NCBI RefSeq assembly: GCF_014636315.1
Contig: NZ_BMED01000002.1
Location: forward strand, 1,116,001-1,180,000
Reading direction: 5' to 3'
Origin: Parundibacterium terreum
GTDB taxonomy: Bacteria; Pseudomonadota; Gammaproteobacteria; Burkholderiales; Burkholderiaceae_D
Length of the DNA: 64,000 bases
Position numbers and translations under genes: made by a program. The notes beneath the pieces are model-generated. The model was not told the origin of the DNA. It made no database searches and worked only from the letters and a program-made list of their open reading frames with translations. Shown in pieces: positions 57,675 through 64,000 of this stretch (the first letter of the stretch is position 1; each line of letters begins with the position of its first letter).

Positions 57675-58811
57675 ATGGAACGCGATCAGGCAACCAAATT
57701 CATGCACGACTTGCTGCGGCTGATGCTGACCAAGAACGGCTCAGATCTGTTTATTACCGCAGAATTTCCACCCGCCTTCAAGATAGATGGCAAGGTAACG
57801 CCGGTATCCAACCAGGCATTGACCGCAGCGCATACGGTGGACCTGGCCAGGGCCATCATGAACGACAAGCAGGCGGCTGAGTTTGAGGCGACCAAGGAAT
57901 GCAATTTTGCGATCAACCCTGCCGGTATGGGCCGCTTCCGGGTATCCGCTTTCATGCAGCAGGGCCGCGTCGGCCTGGTGCTAAGGACGATCACCACGGC
58001 GATTCCCAAGTTTGAAGACCTGGGTCTGCCGATGAACCTGAAAGAAGTGGCGATGACCAAGCGCGGCCTGGTCATCATGGTAGGCGCCACCGGCTCCGGT
58101 AAATCGACGACGCTGGCAGCGATGGTCGGCTACCGCAATGCGAACAGCTACGGCCACATCCTGACGGTGGAAGACCCGATTGAATATGTGCACCCGCACG
58201 GTAATTGCATCGTCACGCAGCGCGAAATAGGTATTGATACTGAAGACTGGGGTGCAGCTCTGAAAAATTCGCTGCGCCAGGCACCTGACGTGATCCAGAT
58301 CGGCGAGATCCGCGACCGCGAGACCATGGACTTTGCGATCGCCTTTGCGGAAACCGGCCACTTGTGCCTGGCCACGCTGCATGCAAACAGCGCCAACCAG
58401 GCGATGGACAGGATGATCAACTTTTTCCCGGAAGAGCGGCGCGCGCAGTTGCTGATGGATTTGTCGCTGAACCTGAAGGGCGTCATTTCCCAAAGGCTGC
58501 TGCCCATCAAAGGAAAAAAAGGACGTGTCGCAGCAGTAGAAATCCTGCTCAATACCCCACTGATTGCCGACCTGATCTTCAAGGGCCATGTGCACGAGAT
58601 CAAGGAAATCATGAAAAAATCACGCGAATTGGGCATGCAGACATTTGACCAGGCGCTGTTCGACCTGCATGAAGCCGACATGATTACCTATGAAGACGCC
58701 TTGCGCAATGCCGACTCGGTCAATGAGCTGCGCCTTGCCATCATGCTGCAAGGCAAGGATGCAAAAGACCGCGACCTGAGCGCAGGAACCCAACATCTAG
58801 GAATCGTATGA
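57675..58811 (+). CDS. pilU: Type IV pilus retraction ATPase paralogue PilU
   Basis: 378 residues (Pseudomonas 382). Same layout as PilT: S-D-L-F-I-T-A-E-F-P-P-A-F-K, Walker A G-A-T-G-S-G-K-S-T-T, D-P-I-E-Y-V-H, I-Q-I-G-E-I-R-D. In the C-terminal motif region it reads P-L-I-A-D-L-I-F, typical of PilU. Helps PilT-driven retraction. Its TGA overlaps the ATG of the peroxidase gene by 4 bases. Confidence 0.96.
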   Translation: MERDQATKFMHDLLRLMLTKNGSDLFITAEFPPAFKIDGKVTPVSNQALTAAHTVDLARAIMNDKQAAEFEATKECNFAINPAGMGRFRVSAFMQQGRVGLVLRTITTAIPKFEDLGLPMNLKEVAMTKRGLVIMVGATGSGKSTTLAAMVGYRNANSYGHILTVEDPIEYVHPHGNCIVTQREIGIDTEDWGAALKNSLRQAPDVIQIGEIRDRETMDFAIAFAETGHLCLATLHANSANQAMDRMINFFPEERRAQLLMDLSLNLKGVISQRLLPIKGKKGRVAAVEILLNTPLIADLIFKGHVHEIKEIMKKSRELGMQTFDQALFDLHEADMITYEDALRNADSVNELRLAIMLQGKDAKDRDLSAGTQHLGIV

Positions 58812-59290
58812 GCGCACTGGATTTCACCGCGAACAGCTTGCAGGGCAGCCCGGTAGACTTGAGGCAGTATCTGGGCAAGGTTGTGATGATCGTCAATACC
58901 GCCAGCAATTGCGGCTTCACTCCGCAGTACAAGGGGCTGGAAGAAGTCTACCGTCAGTTCAAGGACAAGGGCGTGGAGGTACTGGGTTTTCCGTGCAACC
59001 AGTTCCTGCATCAGGAACCCGGCACCGCCGAAGAAATCGGCGCCTTCTGCGAAAAGAACTATAGCGTGAGCTTTCCTCTGTTTGAAAAAATCGAGGTCAA
59101 CGGCAACGACGCCCATCCTCTGTACAAACATTTGAAAGCCAAAGCACCCGGCCTGATGGGCAGCGAAGGCATCAAATGGAATTTCACCAAATTCCTGGTG
59201 AAAAAGGACGGCACGGTATTCAAACGCTACGCGCCGTCGACAACACCAAAGGAAATGGTGGAAGATATAGAAAAGCTGCTGGCCGAATAA
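58808..59290 (+). CDS. Glutathione peroxidase-family thiol peroxidase
   Basis: 160 residues. Peroxidatic cysteine in N-T-A-S-N-C-G-F-T-P-Q-Y (about residue 38), second block L-G-F-P-C-N-Q-F, and W-N-F-T-K-F-L-V. A cysteine replaces selenocysteine. Bacterial members usually take electrons from thioredoxin. Translationally coupled to pilU, so it is expressed with twitching genes, an unusual but simple neighbour effect. Terminator follows. Confidence 0.94.
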   Translation: MSALDFTANSLQGSPVDLRQYLGKVVMIVNTASNCGFTPQYKGLEEVYRQFKDKGVEVLGFPCNQFLHQEPGTAEEIGAFCEKNYSVSFPLFEKIEVNGNDAHPLYKHLKAKAPGLMGSEGIKWNFTKFLVKKDGTVFKRYAPSTTPKEMVEDIEKLLAE

Positions 59291-59314
59291 GCCTGTAGCA
59301 AAGCATACCATCCG

Positions 59315-59347
59315 ACTGCCCGCTGCTGATGCAAGCGGGCAGTTTTC
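59315..59347. terminator. Terminator between the peroxidase and lrgB genes
   Basis: A 10-bp stem (59315-59324 with 59334-59343) with a 9-base loop and TTTT after it on the plus strand. It overlaps the 3' end of the lrgB-type gene. Confidence 0.8.
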
Positions 59348-60071
59348 ATATCAGGCCCAGCAGTTTCAAGGCCAGCGGCAATAGCAGCGCCGTCAGCAAA
59401 CCAGAGATACCCATTGCCAGCCCGGCAAAAGCCCCCATCTCCTCGCTGAACTGAAATGCCCGCGCCGTCCCTATGCCATGCGCGCTGACACCCAGGGCAA
59501 AACCGCGTACGCTGTCATCTTCTATCTTCAGCAGATTCAATATGCCGCGCGCCATCGTCGCACCGGCAATCCCGGTCAGCATCACCAGCACTGCGGTCAG
59601 CGAAGGCAGGCCGCCTATTTTTTCCGACACGCCCATCGCGATTGCCATCGTCACCGATTTAGGCGCAATCGACAGCACCGTCACCGGTGACGCACCTAAT
59701 AGCCATGCCAGGCCCATTGCAGTGGAGATCGCTGCAGCGCTGCCAAGCAATGATCCTGCGAGAAAGGCCAGCCAGTGGCGCCGCAGTTTGCTGATTTGCT
59801 GATACAGGGGAATCGCCAGCGCCACCGTCGCCGGTCCCAGCAGAAAATGCACGAATTGCGCACCGGCAAAATAGGTCTTATAGGAAGTGCCTGTCAGGCT
59901 CAACACCAGCACCAGAATGGCCACCGCAATCGCTACCGGATTTGCCAGGGAATTAAATTTGGTCTTTGCATAAATCGCATACGCCAGCTGGTAAGCAATC
60001 AGTGTCGCCGTCAGCCCCAGCAACGGCGAAGCTGCCAGATAAACCCAGATATCGGTCAGGCGCCCGGTCAT
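59346..60071 (-). CDS. lrgB: LrgB/CidB-family membrane protein
   Basis: 241 residues from ATG 60071, overlapping the lrgA-type stop by 4 bases. A longer frame to 60155 was rejected as it overlaps lrgA. About seven membrane helices with F-L-L-G-P-A-T-V-A-L-A-I-P-L, S-I-A-P-K-S-V-T-M-A-I-A and A-H-G-I-G-T-A-R-A. The LrgB/YohK family is linked in Gram-positives to murein hydrolase control, and in plants and bacteria to glycolate/glycerate export. The glcFED genes lie just upstream, which favours the glycolate link here (inference). Confidence 0.93.
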   Translation of the reverse strand: MTGRLTDIWVYLAASPLLGLTATLIAYQLAYAIYAKTKFNSLANPVAIAVAILVLVLSLTGTSYKTYFAGAQFVHFLLGPATVALAIPLYQQISKLRRHWLAFLAGSLLGSAAAISTAMGLAWLLGASPVTVLSIAPKSVTMAIAMGVSEKIGGLPSLTAVLVMLTGIAGATMARGILNLLKIEDDSVRGFALGVSAHGIGTARAFQFSEEMGAFAGLAMGISGLLTALLLPLALKLLGLI

Positions 60072-60400
60072 TTCTGCAGCCAGCGCACAGCCAGTGCGGT
60101 AACAACAATCGACACCGCAGTGCTGACAAGCAAAGCCACCGCCAGCGGCAACCACTCCGCCAACACCTGCGGCCCCAGCACCATGATACCCACACCCGCC
60201 GGGACGAACAGCAATGATAAATGCTTCAAAAATTCCTGCACCGTAGGCGCCAGCTTTTGCGCCAGATCTTTTTTAAAGATAAGAAAACAGAACAGCAGCA
60301 ACATGCCTATGACAGGCCCAGGAACCGGCAAGCCGAACAAATGCGCAAGCCCCTCGCCGAGGCTTTGGAAGATCAACAGGATAGTGAAGGTTTGTATCAT
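60068..60400 (-). CDS. lrgA: LrgA/CidA-family holin-like protein
   Basis: 110 residues with four membrane helices. Typical blocks: L-P-V-P-G-P-V-I-G-M-L-L-L-F, L-S-L-L-F-V-P-A-G-V-G-I-M and V-S-T-A-V-S-I-V-V-T-A-L. It works with LrgB. First gene of a two-gene unit; its upstream region contains the composite hairpin repeat. Confidence 0.93.
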   Translation of the reverse strand: MIQTFTILLIFQSLGEGLAHLFGLPVPGPVIGMLLLFCFLIFKKDLAQKLAPTVQEFLKHLSLLFVPAGVGIMVLGPQVLAEWLPLAVALLVSTAVSIVVTALAVRWLQK

Positions 60401-60490
60401 CTATTCGGGTTTATGTCGTTCTCAATACCTGCGATCAAAGCTTAGCTGGTGTTGATGTTGCTTTTGACTTTAAATCCGCTTGGGACGCAG

Positions 60491-60706
60491 CATTTTGCGC
60501 TTCACAGAAAATGGATCAGAAATGAACGTTGTTTGAGCGCAGCGAGTTTCGTTCATTTCCCATTTTTTGGGATGCGCAAAATGTGATGGCGCTTCGCGCC
60601 ATCAACCGAAGGGCAAGTCTGCGGTCGCCTTTCTTTGCTTACTTTCTTTGGCGAAGCAAAGAAAGTAAGTAGCCGTCGGGCTACCCCCGACCAGCGATCC
60701 AAGATT
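60491..60706. repeat. Composite hairpin repeat between lrgA and glcF
   Basis: Nested outer arms 60491-60500 with 60574-60583 (CATTTTGCGC) and 60520-60528 with 60550-60558 are followed by a hairpin at 60585-60603 (8 bp, TTC loop) and a perfect 13-bp hairpin at 60638-60669. The last part carries CTTTCTTTGCTTACTTTC, which I recall as a dispersed element in Oxalobacteraceae and relatives. The 60401-60735 gap has no other gene. Confidence 0.7.
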
Positions 60707-60735
60707 TACTCAACAATCTCGGAACGAACCCGAAG

Positions 60736-61962
60736 TCATCGGATCAGAGCCTGATCCACCAACTCTATCCAATGCCTCACCGGCACCTCAGTCCCCGACT
60801 GCAAATGCGTCAAGCAACCTATATTCGCCGACAAGATCATCTCCGGCCCTGTATCCAGCAAATTGCGCAATTTATTGTCGCGCAATTTGTAAGACAATTC
60901 CGGCTGCAGTACCGAATAGGTCCCTGCAGACCCACAGCACAGATGGCTATCAGCGCATAACTGCACATCCACACCGGCACTACGCAACAAGCCCTCTACC
61001 TTGCCGCGTATCTGCTGCCCATGCTGCAGGGTACATGGCGGATGCCAGGCAATGCGCTTGCGGGCCTTGCCTGCAAGCCTGGCGGTGAGCTCCGCTTTAA
61101 ACTGCGGTAACACTTCACTCAAGTCCTGCGTCAGCGCAGAAATGCGCGCGGCTTTTTCCGCATACACGGCATCATGCGCTAGCAGATGGCCATACTCCTT
61201 GACGGTAGCGCCGCAGCCGGACGCAGTCATCACGATGGCCTCCGCACCCGCCTCCACATAGGGCCACCAGGCATCGATATTGGCGCGCATATCATCCAGG
61301 CCGTCTTCCTGCTGGTTCAAATGGTAGCGTATCGCGCCGCAGCAGCCGGCCTTGGGCGCGACGATCAATTGCACCCCCAACGCATCCAGCACCCTGGCCG
61401 TGGCCGCATTGATATTTGGCGACATCGCCGGTTGCACGCAACCATCCAGCAACAGCATCTTGCGGGCATGCGCAGTCTGCGGCCATATACCGGCAGGCTG
61501 CGCAACAGGCACTTTATTCTTCAATGACTTTGGCAGCAGTGGCCTCAGCATCTGTCCGGCCTTCATCGCCGGAGTAAACAGCCATTTGCGCGGCAACAAC
61601 TCTTGTAAGGCCTTGCGCTTGATGCTTTGCCCCCAGGGGCGCGGCACCTGTTCATCAACGATCTTGCGGCCGATATCAACCAGGCGGCCATACTGCACCC
61701 CGGATGGACAGGTGGATTCGCAGTTGCGGCAAGTCAGGCAACGGTCCAGGTGCAACTGTGTGCTGGCTGTGGCGGGCTTGCCCTCCAGCACCTGCTTGAT
61801 CAGGTAAATGCGGCCGCGCGGTCCATCCAGCTCATCTCCCAGCAACTGGTAAGTGGGACAGGTAGCCGTGCAAAATCCGCAGTGTACGCACTTGCGCAGG
61901 ATCTGGTCTGCCTCCTGGCCTTCACGGGTATTCTTGATAAAGTCGGCGAGATTGGTTTGCAT
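60736..61962 (-). CDS. glcF: Glycolate oxidase iron-sulfur subunit GlcF
   Basis: 408 residues (E. coli 407). Two [4Fe-4S] motifs: C-V-H-C-G-F-C-T-A-T-C-P (about 25-36) and C-L-T-C-R-N-C-E-S-T-C-P (about 75-86). Two CCG domains follow (G-C-V-Q, G-C-C-G-A-I and H-L-C-C-G-S-A). Passes electrons from GlcD to the quinone pool as glycolate is oxidised to glyoxylate. Starts 2 bases after glcE. Confidence 0.96.
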   Translation of the reverse strand: MQTNLADFIKNTREGQEADQILRKCVHCGFCTATCPTYQLLGDELDGPRGRIYLIKQVLEGKPATASTQLHLDRCLTCRNCESTCPSGVQYGRLVDIGRKIVDEQVPRPWGQSIKRKALQELLPRKWLFTPAMKAGQMLRPLLPKSLKNKVPVAQPAGIWPQTAHARKMLLLDGCVQPAMSPNINAATARVLDALGVQLIVAPKAGCCGAIRYHLNQQEDGLDDMRANIDAWWPYVEAGAEAIVMTASGCGATVKEYGHLLAHDAVYAEKAARISALTQDLSEVLPQFKAELTARLAGKARKRIAWHPPCTLQHGQQIRGKVEGLLRSAGVDVQLCADSHLCCGSAGTYSVLQPELSYKLRDNKLRNLLDTGPEMILSANIGCLTHLQSGTEVPVRHWIELVDQALIR

Positions 61963-61964
61963 GC

Positions 61965-63044
61965 TCAGAAATCTTTATACATACGGCCGGGATTGAAGAT
62001 ACCTGCGGGATCGAAAGCACTTTTCAGCTTGTGGTGAATTTTCGCAATAGCCGGAGCCAGCGGAGTAAACACGCCCAGCTCCTTGTCGCCGCCGCGAAAC
62101 AGCGTAGTATGACCACCTGCTTTTGCCACTTCTTCGCGTATCGCCTGCGGCTCCATATCGCTGTACAGCCAGCGCTGCGCCCCGCCCCACTCTATCAGGG
62201 ATTTCCCCTTCAGCATCATGGGTGGCGTAGTGGATGGCAATGACAAGCGCCACAGGCCGCGGTTATCATCCTGGGTAAAGAAATCATGTGTCTGTTCCCG
62301 TAACGAAGCCCAGTACGCATCCGCGTTATCGACCCCTTCGCCGCCAAGCTTTTGCCGCGCAGCGCGAACCGCCGCTTCCGCGCCGGACAAACGCAGCATC
62401 AGGCGGCCAACATGCCAGGCGCTGGCGGAAATGGGCAGGGCCTGCCCACCCCACTGGTTCAGGCGCATCAGCGCATCGGCTTCGGACAAGGCAAATACCA
62501 GTGTCGTTTCCGCAAAAGGCCGCGGCAGCACTTTCAGCGATACCTCCGTGATCATGCCCAAAGTACCGAGCGAACCCGTCAGCAGGCGCGACACATCATA
62601 GCCCGCCACGTTTTTCATGACCTGGCCGCCAAAGTGTAGCAGCTCGCCTTTGCCGTCCAGCAGACTCGCACCCAGTATGAAGTCGCGCACTGCGCCCGCT
62701 GCGGGGCGGCGCGGGCCGGACAAACCGGCAGCGACCACGCCGCCTATGGTTGCCCCGCTACCAAAATGCGGCGGCTCAAACGCCAGCATCTGGTTTTGCT
62801 CAGCCAACGCAGCTTCTATTTGCGCCAAAGGCGTGCCGCAACGTGCCCTGATCACCAGCTCGGTAGGTTCATACGAAATAATGCCGGCAAAAGCCCGGGT
62901 ATCCAGCAGCGTTCCTTGAATCGCCTGCCCATACCAGTGTTTGCTGCCGCCGCCCTGTATGCGCAAAGGCGTCTTTTCTGCGCCGGCTGCCAGGATGCGC
63001 TGGCGGATGTCTTCCAGTTGTTGATCCATGCTCAGGTTCGTCAT
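61965..63044 (-). CDS. glcE: Glycolate oxidase FAD-binding subunit GlcE
   Basis: 359 residues (E. coli 350). PCMH-type FAD domain with T-P-L-R-I-Q-G-G-G-S-K, G-S-G-A-T-I-G-G-V-V-A-A-G-L-S-G-P-R-R and N-V-A-G-Y-D-V-S-R-L. C-terminal F-D-P-A-G-I-F-N-P-G-R-M. Start ATG 63044, one base after the glcD stop; ATG 63029 also possible. Second gene of glcDEF. Confidence 0.96.
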   Translation of the reverse strand: MTNLSMDQQLEDIRQRILAAGAEKTPLRIQGGGSKHWYGQAIQGTLLDTRAFAGIISYEPTELVIRARCGTPLAQIEAALAEQNQMLAFEPPHFGSGATIGGVVAAGLSGPRRPAAGAVRDFILGASLLDGKGELLHFGGQVMKNVAGYDVSRLLTGSLGTLGMITEVSLKVLPRPFAETTLVFALSEADALMRLNQWGGQALPISASAWHVGRLMLRLSGAEAAVRAARQKLGGEGVDNADAYWASLREQTHDFFTQDDNRGLWRLSLPSTTPPMMLKGKSLIEWGGAQRWLYSDMEPQAIREEVAKAGGHTTLFRGGDKELGVFTPLAPAIAKIHHKLKSAFDPAGIFNPGRMYKDF

Positions 63045-63045
63045 C

Positions 63046-64000
63046 TTAAAAACGTTCCAGTTCAGGGAATGGCAAGGCGCCGCGTTTCACATGCATGCGG
63101 CCATACTCGGCACAGCGGTGCAGCGAAGGAATGGCCTTGTCCGGGTTCAGCAGGAAAGGCGTATCAAACGCGCGCTTCACGGCAAAGAAAGCTTCGCGTT
63201 CGGTATCGGAAAATTGCACGCACATGGAATTGATCTTCTCTATGCCGACGCCATGCTCGCCCGTGATGGTGCCGCCTACTGCCACACACAATTCCAGGAT
63301 GTCGGCACCGAATTGTTCAGCGCGATGAAATTCTCCAGGCTGGTTGGCGTCGAACAAAATCAAGGGGTGCAGATTGCCGTCGCCTGCATGGAATACATTC
63401 GCGCAACGCAAGCCATACTTGCGCTCCATCTCGGCAATGCTGATGAGCACCTGTGCCAGATTCTTGCGCGGTATCGTGCCGTCCATGCAGTAATAATCCG
63501 GCGAGATACGGCCCGCCGCGGGGAAGGCATTCTTGCGTCCAGACCAGAATTTCAGGCGCTCCGCTTCCGTCTGCGATACCGCTATTGCGGTGGCGCCGGA
63601 TTGCTGCAATACCGCCGTCATGCGCTGTATTTCTTCCTCGACTTCATCGGTAGTGCCGTCGGATTCACACAGCAGTATCGCCTCGGCATCGATATCGTAG
63701 CCGGCCTTCACAAAAGGCTCGACCATGCGCGATGAGGTCTTGTCCATCATTTCCAGCCCGGCCGGGATAATGCCGGCAGCAATCACATTCGCAACTGCAT
63801 TGCCGCCTTTGACGACATCATCAAACGAGGCCATGATGACGCGCGCCGCCTGCGGCTTGGGCACCAGTTTGACCGTGACTTCGGTAACCACACCCAGCAT
63901 GCCTTCAGAGCCGATAAACACCGACAGCAAATCCAGGCCCGGCGCATCCAGTGCGCCGTTACCCAGCTCCACGACATCGCCGTCTATGGTAATCATCCTG
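63046..64000 (-). CDS. glcD: Glycolate oxidase subunit GlcD, C-terminal part (5' end outside window)
   Basis: About 317 residues visible; the family has about 499, so the N-terminal FAD part lies beyond base 64000. Seen: L-L-S-V-F-I-G-S-E-G-M-L-G-V-V-T-E, V-F-H-A-G-D-G-N-L-H-P-L-I-L-F-D and G-T-I-T-G-E-H-G-V-G-I-E-K, the D-lactate/glycolate dehydrogenase substrate and FAD motifs. Catalytic subunit that oxidises glycolate. Confidence 0.96.
   Translation of the reverse strand, partial: RMITIDGDVVELGNGALDAPGLDLLSVFIGSEGMLGVVTEVTVKLVPKPQAARVIMASFDDVVKGGNAVANVIAAGIIPAGLEMMDKTSSRMVEPFVKAGYDIDAEAILLCESDGTTDEVEEEIQRMTAVLQQSGATAIAVSQTEAERLKFWSGRKNAFPAAGRISPDYYCMDGTIPRKNLAQVLISIAEMERKYGLRCANVFHAGDGNLHPLILFDANQPGEFHRAEQFGADILELCVAVGGTITGEHGVGIEKINSMCVQFSDTEREAFFAVKRAFDTPFLLNPDKAIPSLHRCAEYGRMHVKRGALPFPELERF

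Noticed and set aside
60401..60735. Small open frames within the composite repeat
   Set aside because: They arise from the palindromic element itself and have no ribosome sites; such frames are frequent false genes.

Overview
The window reads as a chromosomal segment of a betaproteobacterium, most likely of the family Oxalobacteraceae (Herminiimonas or the related Janthinobacterium 'Marseille' type). This is inferred from GC content that looks mid-50s, the gene repertoire (monomeric NADP isocitrate dehydrogenase, queA-tgt-yajC-secDF, glcDEF, ugpBAEC, pilTU) and an intergenic repeat near 60.5-60.7 kb of a type I recall from this group. No database search was possible. I see no rRNA, tRNA, CRISPR array, insertion sequence or prophage. 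Almost all the DNA is coding, with short gaps.

Layout. 1-4.2 kb: 3' end of an isoaspartyl peptidase gene, an SPFH/prohibitin-like protein, and the peroxide-defence pair ahpC-ahpF. 4.3-9.1 kb: iron and haem genes (hemP under a Fur-like operator, a small unknown, bfd, tonB, bacterioferritin), interrupted by an AT-rich orphan nucleotidyltransferase and a solo peptide-type periplasmic binding protein. 9.2-14.1 kb: GST, purB, cytochrome b561 with two YceI proteins, and a MarR regulator. 14.1-24.3 kb, minus strand: an RND efflux pump pair, then secF-secD-yajC-tgt-queA. 24.5-34.8 kb: recG, a cyclic-nucleotide-domain/thioredoxin-reductase-like fusion, GNAT and DUF2917 genes, two LysR regulators (one a clear OxyR), an SDR, a guanidinium-type SMR exporter and a RimJ-like acetyltransferase.

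35.0-44.6 kb holds the most distinctive system: a compact alternative chemosensory operon, cheW - cheR(TPR) - cheW - CHASE3 receptor - cheA(REC) - cheB - hybrid kinase with three receiver domains. Several of its genes overlap by 4 bases. No cheY, cheZ, cheD, flagellar gene or DNA-binding output lies beside it. 44.7-49.2 kb, minus strand: a glycerol-3-phosphate transporter (ugpBAEC) whose internal gaps carry two copies of a dispersed stem-loop repeat and a 13-bp tandem array. 49.5-56.4 kb: ubiA, a yqjD-yqjE-yqjK group ending in a two-TM SLATT-like protein, proC, icd and a YggS-type PLP protein. 56.5-64 kb: pilT-pilU-glutathione peroxidase, an lrgAB-type pair, a composite hairpin repeat, and glcF-glcE-glcD running off the right end.

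Regulatory sites I could read by eye include two Fur-like boxes (4358-4377, 8374-8392), a 16/20 match to the LexA consensus between queA and recG (24424-24443), an inverted-repeat operator candidate before cytochrome b561, and about ten stem-loops, most of them convincing terminators. All functional calls rest on recognised motifs and gene order.
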